A DNA stretch of 64,000 nt from Datisca glomerata (lineage: Eukaryota > Streptophyta > Magnoliopsida > Cucurbitales > Datiscaceae), in NCBI GenBank assembly GCA_003255025.1, contig QANY01013727.1:420117-484116 (forward strand). Direction: 5' to 3'. The position numbers and the translations under genes were made by a program. The notes beneath the pieces are model-generated. The model made no database searches and was not told the DNA's origin. It was given only the letters and a program-made list of their open reading frames with translations. Position 1 is the stretch's first letter. Each line of letters opens with the position of its first letter. Of this stretch, positions 35,075 through 47,500 are shown piece after piece.

Positions 35075-37362
35075 AGAAGGCGCGTCAAGTTCTTCCCCGT
35101 GATGAGTATTTTTTATCGTCATCCATTATCTTTATGCTTGGGTTGTCATTGTCTTAACAGATATATTATAAGATAGCCATATCAACATGACCTTTTCTCT
35201 CTCTTTTTTTGGGTTGTCAGCTGGAAATCATGAAATGTGTGATGATGAATCAATAGATTTTACTTACAAAATTTTCAGTGTTTGTTCTTGCATTAGCCTT
35301 CTTAAGCGCATAGGTTGGTTGAAAAGATTTTTAGTATTGTACTAAGGGTGATACTAAGGGTGTGTTTCGGAATGTACACGAAACACATTTAAAAAGTGAA
35401 ATAACATTTTTTTAGGTAAAACAATTTCATAACCATCTTTATGTAAAATGAATTGTGAAAATGAAAGAGTATTATCTTTATATTATTGATTATTGTAAAA
35501 TGAAATGTGAAAATGAAAGAGTATGAATAGAATTGTCATATCATAATTATACAAATTTGAAAAACTAATTATTATCTTTCATTGTTATAGAATTATATAT
35601 AAATTGATTGGGAAGAAAAATACAAAATGAATGGTTAAAATGAAAGAATATAAATGAAATGTAGTATTATAGTTGGACAAAAAAGTTAGAAAGCTAGTTA
35701 CTGTTATTATTTTATGTTATAAGGGTAAATCTAGCATTATCCTAAATTAGTTGGACAAAAAAGTTTCTCCGCCTATTGTCCCATTTTTTTTAGTTATTCT
35801 ATGATTGTGAATCATATTTATTTGTGTTTAAAAGCTTATAAGAAAATACTTAGATTTCTGTTTGTGTAGAAGTGTATCTAAATACCAAAATATTTTCAAT
35901 CAACAAAATTTATTAAATAAACTTAATGTAAAATTGTATATTTTAATGTATTAGAGTATGAGTGTTAGCCCAACTAATCATAATGTCACTTCGTCATCAT
36001 GTGATCAGGTTGATTCTCTTAGATTCTTCATTCTCCTCTGCAAAAAATAATGAGATTGCACTTGAACAAAGCATTGTCAAAACTCACGCTCTAAGTTTTC
36101 AATATTTATCTCTATAATTTATTGTCGGGTCTCTTAAAATATAATATGCTTGACATGTCCAGTACAACAATTAAGTACTTTTATAGCACTTAAAGAGCGT
36201 TTTTGGAAAAATGTAAGGAATGAACTATTTTTTATGTGGTTTAGTAAATGACCTAAGAATGTTGTTTGCAAAAATGGAGGAAAATTTCGTAACCCCCTCT
36301 CTCTCCTTCTTTCTCTCTCGCGATCTCCTCCTTTCTCTATCGCGTCCCTTGCTGGTTTCTTATTTCTCACTGGGTTCTTCATCTGACTTGTTGTCCGTCG
36401 GTTGTTGCCTGATTTTCTTGCCCTCTTGCACTCGTAGCCAGCGTTTTTGGGTGCTCCAATTTGGTATTCAAAGATCTAGTTTTTGGGTGCTCAATTTATG
36501 GTTTCTCGTTCTGTATTCTGGCTTCATTTTCTTATTTTATTTCGGAGAGATTGAAGCTCCAAAGTGAAGAATTAGATAATCAAATGAGACAAGGGTGAAA
36601 AAGAAGGAGGATGAGACAAGTTTGGGTGTGATAAAGAATATGGTAGTGACATGTTGTATGATTATCACAGATGACATATAAGAATATACTACAGTATACT
36701 GATGATATATTAAAATATACTATGGTATATAAATATACAATAGTATACCACAAATGATATATAAACATATACTACGGTATATTTCAATATAATATGGTAT
36801 GTAAATATATGCTATGACACATTTTTATATACCATAGTATACCCGTACATAAAATTTTCTAGTTTGATAAAAAAAATTTACAATTAGAAAAAATTGGTTA
36901 TTCTTGCAAATAGATTTTTTTATCATGATCTTCCTTATTTTTCAAAATGAATTATTTCCCTAAATGAGCGACCGTTTTTTGAGAAAATTGCACATTTCAC
37001 CAGTTTTTAGGGTCATTCTACATAATATGTCCCATTTTTTTTAAATTACATGATGGCATTTTTTAACACATGGCATTCCCTTTGATAATTTTTATAATGT
37101 TTTTCCCTTTCTGTCTTCATCTTCCCTGAATGTAAGATGTGGTGTCTAGGGTTTAGCTCGTTGCCGCTCACTATTCTTCACCTTTCTACCCCTATCTTCC
37201 TCGCCACTCACCGTTCATCGGTGGCCTCCGTTCTTAGACAAGAATGGTTGTTTTTTCAGCGTTTTTTCCTTCGGTGCTCTACCATTCATCGTCGTCTGAA
37301 CGAAATCACCATGTTCTTTTTTTTCAGCGTGTTGTCCTTCATAGCAACGATAAAGATGAAAT
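35075..37362. other. NOSIP 3' flank and intergenic DNA; no gene seen
   Basis: Contains an imperfect tandem duplication (about 35440-35530, GTGAAAATGAAAGAGTAT blocks) and a block of short AT palindromes (36640-36840). ORFs here show no recognisable domain. Pyrimidine-rich runs occur at about 36290-36350. Confidence 0.5.
36640..36840. repeat. AT-rich repeats of TATACTATGGTATA palindromes
   Basis: The palindromic core TATACTA(T/C)GGTATA or close variants recurs about six times with spacings of roughly 25-40 bp. Confidence 0.65.
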
Positions 37363-40130
37363 TATTGGTGTAATATGTCCATAAAGTAGCGTGTAATAAC
37401 TATTTATTTATATTTAGTTATTTCTCAGACATTTGTATTACTGAATTTTTTATGAATAAATTGAAAGTTTTATTTTAATTAAAGCGTGTTTATAAATAAC
37501 TCAAGTCCTGGAACTATTGTCAACGAAATAAGAGTGAAGACAGAAGCGTCTCCAAGGAACTCTTCTGAAATAGTTCTGAACGATATTCACAGTCTTAGGA
37601 TCGACTAGGATATCGAATCCGATTACGCCTGTTGGGTTGAACCGTTGGATGGCAGTCTTGGGGCATAAGAGTGGAGACTCAAATGATTAACCTAGACATG
37701 TTATGAACATGTTGAATAGACCGGTAACAAATTAGTTTAGAGCTCAAAATCGTTTACCTAGCTCTAAATCTAATTGTTACACCTTAAGGATATTTTCATA
37801 ATTACCTTAATCTTGAGGTGACTACGTAACTTGACTTGGTTAGCTGCAATCTTTGATATGTCAAATGAGTGAGTTCAAATTGGCGGGCAATACATCGACT
37901 ATTGGGATTGTAATTTACTTAAGTAGGAGTTGCGTGATTCACAGATATGAAAATCCGTGGTTGGATTGTGAAAGCAACAATATCACATTGTGCATTATTG
38001 ATGTGTGTGTGAATAAATTAACTTGGCTAAATATTCGATGAAATGAGTTATTGAATAAGACTTGTGAATTGTACGAGACAATTCACTATAATGTTTTTCT
38101 TATTCACAGTCAATAAATGAGTAGGAAATAATAACATGAGGGGTAAAATGATAATTTTACATTCCACTCTTATTATTGATATTCACGATGGGTATTATGT
38201 TAAAATATTCTGTGGACCGTGAAAATAAATATAGTTTATTTACACTAACAGAAATGTAGCGTGCATGAATCGAGAGTTGATTCGACATCGAATCTATAGT
38301 GGAGTCGTACGATGTCATGATTAAATAGGTCAGGAATTTATGGAGATAAATTCACCGGATATTTGAATTCTAAGTTTTGTTCATGTGGGTCTATTCGGTC
38401 TCAGAAATAACTTAGAGAACAGGAAAAGAAAAATGAACTAAGTTGGACCAAAATTTTTTTGGTGCCAAGACATACTTCCTACATCTATATGTGATAGGTG
38501 ATGTCACTTAAGTTAGTTACGTATAATTGTTGTATTGAATTAATTATTTATTATTTTTTAATTATTAGATTATTAATTAATTAGTTGATTGATAATGATC
38601 GATTATATTTATCAATTGGATTGATGAATTTCGATACAACTAAAACTCTAGGAGATCATGTAATTTTCGACAATAATAGATAATTAGGAGAATTTTAAAA
38701 AAAATTGTAATATATGGGTATATTTGTAAATACTCGTGGTACTGTTCGTGCTAGTACTATTCACCGGCGATATTGTTCAACGTTGGTCGTCGCTCGTCGC
38801 CGTTGACCGCCGCTCGCGGCAGCTGCCATGTGTTGTCCCTTGCATAGTAGAGTCCTAATCAAATTCAGAAACTTATAAGTTTTGGAAACCTGTGGTTTTA
38901 GGAAACCTATGATTTTTGAAATTTAAAATTTGAAATATGGTTTCAAAATCAATTTTAGTCCCTTGTTTAATTTTAATTTAATTTGGTAAATTTTTCAACA
39001 CTTGTATAATTGTCATTTATTTTAAAATTGTTTTAAAAATAAATTAATTTACTAATTACTTGGTAATTAGTTTATCAAAGTAAAATATGTTGGAAAATTA
39101 AAATTTTTAAATTGAAAATTGTTTTTAGAAATGAGACTATATTTTGTAAAGTGTTACAAAATGGTGGGATAACATGGAGACAAATGACCAAATTGTAGAC
39201 GCTATGGGGATTAGTTCATAAATTAATTTATAATTTATTTATCATTCCTTTATGAGTTATAATTAGAAATGAGCCAATAAGGAGGTTAAATTTAAATGTA
39301 TGATTTAATTTTAGTCGTAATCATAATATTAAACGCCATATAGATTAGGAATATGTCAATATCAAATTGTCATATAGTATGTACATGTATCATTGCAGAT
39401 TACTTGATAATGATTTTCATTTAATTACAATGCGAAATTTATAATGGTTATGATTTTTAAATTGAGATTTAAAATTAATAAAGGATTTATTAATTTCATC
39501 ACACTTTTCAAATTAATAAAAGTTATGTTTTTTGAAAAACAACCAAAAATCTATTTTTTTTTAAATTAAGTGGGAGGGTCATTTACTTTGAAACGTTCTC
39601 AAGGTCTTCAACATAAACTTGATCGTGCCATGAGGAAGGGTTTGAATCACCCATAGCGGTCCTTTCTTGAATGTGAGAAACTTTAGAATCGTGTCACTTT
39701 GAGTCATCGAGTTGTTTCAGAAGCTAAGATTTCTAAAGGGAGTGGTGGGGCAAGGCCGTCCCATAGACGGACTGTTAGTCCATAGCAACCTTTGAGAGTC
39801 GATGCGTTGGTTAAACACTTAGACTGAAGCACATTGGAATTCTCCCATAGGGGCTAGTCAATGGGGCCAAGGTGACCAAAACTATTGGTGATTGGTTAAG
39901 CTAGATGTGGAGACATTTGAGCTTTAACCAAATTAGAGGAGTCTAGATGTGATTGGAGATAGTTTGGACTGCATCTCTCGATGAGACAAGCTATCATTTT
40001 TTATCATAACATCATGGAGGAAATATGTTTTTAATGGATTTTAAAATATTTAGTAGTTGCGTCATGCATCATACTTTCCTAAACAATTGAGCATTTATTT
40101 ACACTGCTTTATTTATTGTTTTCGGTAATC
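37363..40130 (+). repeat. 5' LTR and leader of the copia element
   Basis: The LTR opening aligns with 44064-44142. The starting TG reads TA here and 3 bp are inserted. The LTR/leader border is not identified. No gene is seen in this stretch; small ORFs are chance. Confidence 0.6.
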
Positions 40131-40990
40131 ATGTCGCTATCCCCTCTCTCAACTATTCTTAACGCGAACAAATTCAATGGTGAGAATTACGTGGATTGAA
40201 AATGAAATATTGATATCGTGCTGACAATAGAAAAGAAAAAAATCGTGCTCACTACCCCTTGTCCTCTTGAGCCTATTGTTGAATCGAATCAAGATGAAAA
40301 TGATGCTTATGCTTCTTGGCTGCGTTCTGATGACATCGCCAGATGTTACATCTTGACATCTATGAGCAATGTGTTGCAACAGCAGCATCAGAACTTTGAG
40401 ACCACCGCTGATATGATATTAAGCATCATTGAAATATTCAGGGATCAGGGTCATCAAGCCAGACATATAGTTGTGCGTAACTTCATGAACTGCAGGATGT
40501 AACCTGGAACTCGTGTCAGAGAACATATGATGTTGATAATAAGTTATCTGAACCAGATGTGGATAATAAGTGATCAGGTCGATTGCGAGACTCAAGTGGA
40601 TATGATTCTAGAGACTTTGCCTAGTACCTTTGAGAATTTCAAGCTTAATTATTCGATGAATAAGTTGAAATACTCACTTCCTGAGCTCGTGAAAGAGCTG
40701 CAAGCTACTGAGACCATGTTTTTGAAGGGCAAGAGAAAATCTTGAGAGGCTAACTTTACTTAAAGTAGGCCTTCCACCTCTACCTCTAAGAAGAAATAGA
40801 TAAGGGGTCCAAGGAAAGCAAAGAAGTTGGAGCCGAGAGCTGCCAAAGGCAAGAGCACCGTGAGAGTAGACAAGTCGAAAGACAAGTGTCATCATTGTTG
40901 AGTTGCTGGTCATTGGAAACGCAACTGCCTAGAGTATCTTAAAGCGTTGAGATCTAAAGGTATAGTAATGGTCACTGAGGCGTGTTATGT
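40131..40990 (+). pseudogene. Copia gag remnant
   Basis: Frames starting at the ATG at 40131 encode NANKFNGENYVD (then a stop where Trp is expected), ARCYILTSMSNVLQQQHQNF and ETQVDMILETLPSTFENFK. A zinc knuckle (CHHC-x-VAGHWKRNC, about 40887-40928) has a stop at one position. This matches plant copia gag (UBN2-like) over its length. Confidence 0.85.
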
Positions 40991-40999
40991 AGCTGAACT

Positions 41000-42330
41000 C
41001 TAATTTTTCTTGGATTGTAGACTCTGCAGCTACTAATCACATCTGTTGCTCCCTGCAGGGGTTCGGGGAAATCAGAAGGTTTGACAAGGGTGAGTTCAGC
41101 TTCCGCTGGGGTAATGAAGCACTAGTAACAGCCACATCAATGAGAACTTTTAAATTATGTTTTGAGAAACATTTTATTATTTTGCGTGATGTTTATTATG
41201 TTCTGAGTTTTAGGAAGAATTTGGCTTCTATTGGTGCATTAATTTAGCAAGGATTTGATCTAAAATTCATTGATAAATATATTGGTATTTTTAGAAATAA
41301 GTGTTTAATTACTATCGCACGAATGATTAAGAAATTGTATCATGTAAAACCTGTAGTACCCATGATTTGTGACAGTGAAGTGAATATCGATTCACATACG
41401 GATAGTAAAACGTTAAAGTATGACTCAACTGATCTAACCTATCTACGGCACTTACGTCTTGGACGTATTAGCCTAGATAAGATTAAAAGACTTGTGAATG
41501 ATGGTCCTTTGCAATCTTTAAGTATGGTTACTACTCACATGTGAATCCTATATAGAAGGCAATATGACCAAGAGACTTTTTCCATCAAAATGTGAAAGAG
41601 CCACTCAATGCCTTGAACTCATACATAGTGATATATGTGGGTCATTAAATATTCAGGTAAGAGGAGGTTATGAATACTTCGTAACATTCACTAACGACTA
41701 CTCACATTTTGGTCATGCTTATCTAATGCATCAAAAGTCTGAAACCTTTGAAAAGTGTAAAGACTATAATGCCTTGGTTGAAAAGCAATTATAAAAATAA
41801 ATCAAAACATTGCGATCTAATCATGGTGGAGAGTACTTGCTAGGAGAGTTCGAGGACTTTCTTAAGGAAGAATGTATTCTATCTCACTTACAGCACCTGG
41901 TACACCACAACAAAATGGTGTGTCAGAGAGAAGGAATCAAACTCTGATGGATATGGTTAGATCCATGATGAGTTACTCATCCCTCCCAGATTGATTCTGG
42001 GGATATGCTTTACTAACAACAACATATATTCTGAACCAAGTTCCGTCAAAGACGGTGCCTGGTACACCATATTAAAGATGGTATGGGCGAAAGTCATCCA
42101 TTCACCATTTTAAAATATGGGGTTGCCCAGCACATGTTCTAAGACCTAAGATAGGCAAGTTGGCCAAACGAAGGGGTATATCTTCTACAGTATGACTCGC
42201 AAGAAAATATTCATTAGTACGAATGCTCATTTCTCAAAGAATATTATAATAAAAGTGTACGGCTGAGAAACACAATTGTGCTAGAAGAATTATTGAGTGG
42301 GAGAACACCGACTGCCCAATAAAAAATTAT
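41000..42330 (+). pseudogene. Copia protease and integrase remnant
   Basis: The protease motif WIVDSAATNHIC (about 41010-41045) has the usual Gly replaced by Ala. The GAG-pre-integrase region (to 41543) contains LRHLRLGRISLDKI. The integrase core has ELIHSDICGSL, FTNDYSHFGHAY, then LRSNHGGEY and the PQQNGVSERRN region across frame changes, followed by WGYALLTTTYILNQVPSK. Broken by stops and frameshifts. Confidence 0.85.
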
Positions 42331-42343
42331 TTATGATTTAATA

Positions 42344-43960
42344 ATGGAAGAACCACAACAGGAGCCAGAGACTATAGAGCCTCGACGTAGTGGGAGAGTT
42401 GTGAGACAACCTGAAAGATACATGTCTTATAAAGAAGCTTTGACAGTTGTCTCAGAAAAAGACCTAGATGAACCAATCTCTTACTCAGAGGTCATGGTTG
42501 GTCCTAAAGCAAACTTATGGCAGGAAGCCATGAACGTTGAGATACATTCAATGTACTCGAACGGAGTCTGGAAACTTGTAGATCCTTCTGAAGGGATAAA
42601 ACCCGTAGGATGTAAATGGATGTATAAGAACAAAAGATGTCCGGATGGAAATGTAGAGACATTCAAAGCTAGGTTAGTAGATAAGGTTTACACTCAAAAA
42701 GAAGGTATAGACTACGAGGATACCTTCTCACCAGTAGCCATGGTTAAATCCATCTGAATCCTTTTGTCCATTACTGCTGCACTTGATTATGAAATCTAGA
42801 AAATGGACGTCAAGATTACCTTTCTGAATGACAATCTTGAAAAGTGCATTTATATTGCTCAACTAGACGAGTTCATGGAAAAAAGCCAAGTGGGCAAAGT
42901 TTGTGAACTGCAGAAGTTCATTAATGGACTTAAGCAAACGTCACGGTCGTGGAATATTAGATTCGATAAAACTGTTAAGAACTATGGTTTTGAATAGTTT
43001 ATGGACGAACCCTGTATGTATAATAAATTGATACACGAATGGGAGGTGATTTTTCTAGTCTTGTACGTAGATGATATTCTACTAATTGGAAATGATGTAA
43101 GAAAATTATCTGAAGTCAAACTTTGGCTTGCAAAGCAATTTGACATGAAGAATCTTAGAGAAAATGCAATTGCCATAGGTATTCAGATCTTTCGAGATCG
43201 GAAGAACAGATAATTGGCACTTTCTTAAGCATCTTATATTGATTAGGTGTTGGATCGCTTTAGTATGCATAACTCCAAGAAGAGATTTCTTCCCTTTAGA
43301 CATGGAGTCAACCTGTCCAAGGAGCAGTCTCCCAAAACTAAACAAGAAGTGGAAGACATGAGAATGATACCCTATGCCTTAGCCATAGGAAGCCTCATGT
43401 ATGCGATACTTTGCACTAGGCCTGATATTTGCTATGCCGTGGGCGTAGTAAGTCATTTCCAATCTAATATTGGAATCGAGCATTGGAATGCCATCAAGCA
43501 TATCCTTAAGTATCTTAGGATAACAATAAATTATATGCTTGTGTATTCAGGTAGTGACTTGAATATGACGGGGTATACAGATTCTGATTTTCAAGCTGAT
43601 AAGGACTCTAGGAGGTCCACTTCAGGATCAATGTTCATCTTAAATGGTGGAGTAGTTGTATGGAGAAGTATCAAGCAATATTATATTGTTGATTCTACCA
43701 TGGAAGCTGGATATGTGACAGCTTATGAAGCTGCAAAGGGGGCTGTATGGCTTAGGAAGCTCTGGAAGACTCTGGAAGTTGTTTCAGATGTTGACGAGCC
43801 CATGACACTTTAATGTGATAACAGTGAGGTGTAGCGAATTCTAAGGAACCTAGAAGCCAAAAGAGATCCAAACACATAGGACATGAGTATCACCTTATTA
43901 GAGAGATTGTTCATTGTAGAGACGTTGTGGTTACACATATTTTAACAATCAACAACCTGG
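42344..43960 (+). pseudogene. Copia reverse transcriptase and RNase H remnant
   Basis: The RT start reads RRSGRVVRQPERYM, KPVGCKWMYKNKRCPDGNVE and YEDTFSPVAMVKSI. MDVKITFLNDNLEKCIYI follows after a stop. The catalytic box is preserved in LVLYVDDILLIGND (about 43057-43098). RNase H (43247-43813) has RPDICYAVGVVSHF, GYTDSDFQADKDSRRSTSG and AYEAAKGAVWLRKL. At least four in-frame stops and several shifts. Confidence 0.88.
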
Positions 43961-44063
43961 CAGATCCTTTCGTAAAGACTTTAAGTAGTAAAGTGTTTTA
44001 TGGTCATCTGGAGGTATTGGGGATTAGAGATTGTACACACCTACTTTAGTCCAAGTGAGAGAT

Positions 44064-44142
44064 TGTTGGAATACGTTCATAAAGTAGCGTGTAATAATAA
44101 TTTATTTGTATTTAGTTATTTCTCAAACATTTATATTATTGA
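44064..44142 (+). repeat. Truncated 3' LTR of the copia element
   Basis: About 80 bp starting TGTTGGAATACG directly after the PPT and matching 37363-37450. It ends where 5S rDNA-like sequence begins. Confidence 0.8.
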
Positions 44143-44146
44143 TTTT

Positions 44147-44568
44147 GGACCAGTGCTTTAGTGCAGGTATGATCGCACCTGTACGATGATGCGAAGAAAA
44201 TGTCGTAAGCCTTACCTTCGGCTCATGATGGGAAACAATATAGACTAGACTGGGGAGATTTGAGGTCTTATCGAAGTAAAAAAAAGGAGTGCAACAGGAG
44301 AACTTCCCAAGTGGTCACCCAACTTAGTACTACTCTTGCCTATGCACACTTGACTTCAGAGTTCTGATAAGATCAGGTGCTATGGTGCTGGTATGATCAC
44401 ACTCGTAAGGTGATGCGAAGAAAATGTTGTTAAGCCTTACCTTGGGTTCATGATGGGAAATGGTGTAGACAAGACTAGGGATATTTGTGGTCTGATTGAA
44501 GTAATAAAAAAAGAGGAGTGCAACACGAGTGCTTCCCAAGTGGTCACCCAATTTAGTACTACTCTCGA
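44147..44568 (-). repeat. 5S rDNA tandem array fragment
   Basis: On the minus strand: the 3' part of one 5S copy (44568-44514), a spacer, one full-length copy (44404-44285), a second spacer, and the 5' part of another copy (44181-44147). The repeat period is about 225-229 bp. The two spacers are similar (shared TTTCCCATCATGA and AAGGTAAGGCTTA). T-runs follow the 3' ends as in pol III termination. It sits at the break of the copia 3' LTR. Confidence 0.85.
44285..44404 (-). rRNA. 5S rRNA pseudogene, full length
   Basis: 120 bp on the minus strand, starting near TGTGATCATACCAGCAC and containing TATCAGAACTCTGAAGT, GAGTAGTACTAAGTTGGGTG and TTGCACTCCT. It aligns along the whole length with plant 5S rRNA but has many substitutions, several of the C-to-T or G-to-A type expected for methylated DNA. 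A run of nine T follows its 3' end. Unlikely to be a functional gene. Confidence 0.85.
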
Positions 44569-44572
44569 GACG

Positions 44573-47500
44573 TTGAAATTATCGACATATACTATATAGA
44601 AAGAGATGTTCTGAATCCATTAGGCATGGAGCGAATATAATAACCTCTTATCTCATGTAACATTAGGGTCAGCGGAGGCTAATGCACTATCTCCACCGCA
44701 GCTAGTTAACATGATGAATCTGCTCTTAGGAATCATTAAATCCTAGAAATGATTGTTCTGATGTATCATTTAATTTTTGAAATCTAAAAATCAGATAATT
44801 CTATGTGGTGGAACAAAATATTTCTCATTCCCCAATCGAATAAATTATTCTTTTTGGTTTCCAAATGAATGTTGTTGTCACTTCGGCCGACACACAAGAT
44901 GAGACTTCGACTAGGAATGTTTTTATCCATATCATTTATAATTGTTCCTTCATTTACCTGGAATCAATAAGAGCACATGTGCTAAGTTTCATATCAGTGA
45001 AAAAATTGAAATGAAAGAAGAGACATTAAGGCTGAAATGGCTATACGGCTTCACCATTTTTTTAAACATATGTTGATTGAACTAATAGATGTTGCAGGTC
45101 CCAGCATAGGGAACAATAAAGATAACGAGCGCTTTGCCTGCCAAGCAGGCGGCAGGAGCAGCGAGCAAGGTTCGAGATAAATTTCTTGAAACCATTGCAG
45201 AAAACAAGAGTCTCGTTCAGTGATGAAAATAGATAATCTGCCACAATTGTCAAATGTTTAGAAGTAGAAAAGGATTAAAATTATTATGTGAAAATTTTGG
45301 AATGAAAGTTTATTATATATACCATAAAACATTAAAAATGTAGATTATGTTATAGGCAAGAAATTAAAATTAATTGATTTTTGTCTAATTGATAAATTAA
45401 TACCAAGGTCAATACTTTTTAATAAGATATTTTTACCATTGGAAACTAATGCCCATTTGTCGGTCTTGATATTACTTTTGGCAATTAATTACTATTGACA
45501 AATCATTTTGAAATTTTGACAAGAATGACGCAGGTAAAAGTAACTATTAAAAAATATTGCAGGTGAATATAATCATTTAATTAATATTATATGGTGAGTA
45601 AAATACTAAATTTAAAAAAGATTATTATTATATCTAAAAGAAATTAATCATGCAAAATTTTAAAAATTGTCATTCTTACATATTAAAAATGTAAGGGACA
45701 TTATTGCATGTAAAACTTTAAAATGGTTAATACACTATAATTTTTGAATCATTTTAGCATAGACTATCTTTTGTCTTCGGTTCGGCCTCTCGATTTGTGG
45801 CCTTTTAGGCCCGAAAGTTTTACCTTTTAAGGCCCAAATCCTAATCTAGTTTTATTTGGTCCAGTCTTAGGCTTAGTCTTTTGGTCTCAGTTCCGATCCA
45901 TGATCAGGACAGCCTCAGTTGGGCTTATCGGGTACTTCCAATATTTACATCCCTAGTTATAAGTTCATGTTTGGTTGGAGAATTAAGGAGGAGGTATGAT
46001 TGTTGGTTTATTATGTTATTATTTTGAAAGTCCTCAAAATTAGGGATTTTTGACCATATGAGTCAATTTTATTTGGGTAGCCATTTCGTTTTAAAACAAA
46101 ATAGAACATTCTGGATGTCTCGGCACTCTGATTTTCTGATTCAGAAAAAAATCCAAACATATAAAACAATATTATAAAATTTATTATAAATAATACAAGA
46201 GAAAATTGAGCCGTACTTATTAATATACAACAAAAAATAATTTATTTTTAACGTCAACAAATACAAATAACTTCTTACATTTATTTTGTTTACATCATTT
46301 TTATTAACCTAAAACTATTATTTGAAATCAGTAGAACAATTATACTGTGAGTCACTTAATTTTAGACTCGTTTATAACAAAAATGATTTTATACCTTTTT
46401 TGTAATATAAAAAATAATAGAGAACTAAGTTTAACTACAAAGTTGTTTTGCACTTCATGTGATTTGAATTCATGATCATGATATTAGAAATGAGCTTTGA
46501 CCCCGAATGAGAAGCGACTGAAACTTTGACACTCTTTTTTCATTCCGCTCTGTCTCAAAACTTGAATATTTCGTATGTTATTGCCAAAACGGAACGGAAT
46601 TGATTTCCATGCTTTTATCAAAATGACAGTTACTTTCAATCCAACCGCACAGTGAGAAAGTGCAAACAAATTTGTAATATCATTACCCTCTACCAGAACT
46701 CTACCACAACGTAATCAAATGTTACTAAACATATAATCTCATATTTCTAAACGCCTTAAGCCGATATGGTAAACATGGTCATTAGGAGTTGTTTATAATT
46801 CTCTTTTATGTAGACAGTTTCTTAAGGTCATGACCATATTGTTAAAAGCTAATAATTTATCTTGATTTTAGTAAACAAAAACTTTTTATAACATTAGGAA
46901 TCCTGTGAAATTAGTCCGATGCGTAGGTTGATAGCTAGGGAAAAAGAAAGATAAACGTTGAACACGTGAATGGTATTGATGGAACGCAATTTGGTCAAAA
47001 CTACCAAAAGAAAAACTGTTCTCACGTGGGTGATTGGGCAAAAAGATTAAGAAATATAATTTTTTTAAACAATTTCCCTGTAAAGATTTGCTAATAAATT
47101 TAAATAAAATATATCATCATTCATATTCTATAAACATAACCTAGAAATTAATAGGAGGGATCCAAATCCTCAAAAAAGAAACAATACCCAAAAAAAATCA
47201 TGGGTTTAGATACTCAACCGTTGGATTCTATAGAGATACAGTATAATAATTTTAGATCGTCTAATATAAGCTGGATGGCTCATAACCATTCATAAAATGA
47301 TTAATTTTTATATTATATATTATATATTATTTATAATTTTAAGTGTCGATTTGAGTCATCAAACTCTCATCAAACAATTCAGATTAGACTTCTCGTTGAT
47401 CTGCAACGGCAGAAAATACAAATCTAAAAATCATGTACAGTTGCTTTGCCCCTAGACAAGAAGCAATGAACATGATACAGCTCAGGACATTAGCTTTAGC

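Larger units (their letters stand above)
37363..44142 (+). mobile_element. Ty1/copia retrotransposon, decayed, 3' LTR cut
   Basis: Plus-strand order: 5' LTR start (37363), gag (40131-40990), protease, integrase, RT, RNase H (to about 43960), PPT (CCAAGTGAGAGAT, 44051-44063) and 3' LTR start (44064). The first about 80 bp of both LTRs match (CATAAAGTAGCGTGTAATAA). The 3' LTR then stops at 5S-like sequence. The 5' LTR plus leader is about 2.8 kb; its inner end was not located and no clear PBS was seen. Several stops and frameshifts occur in the polyprotein. Confidence 0.85.

Noticed and set aside
36220..36567. 115-codon ORF downstream of NOSIP
   Set aside because: Hydrophobic, Phe/Leu/Ser-rich product from pyrimidine-rich DNA with no known motif.
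44147..44568. Cassandra-type TRIM carrying 5S sequence
   Set aside because: The spacers show no PBS or PPT and each 5S copy is followed by a T-run terminator, which fits rDNA units better.
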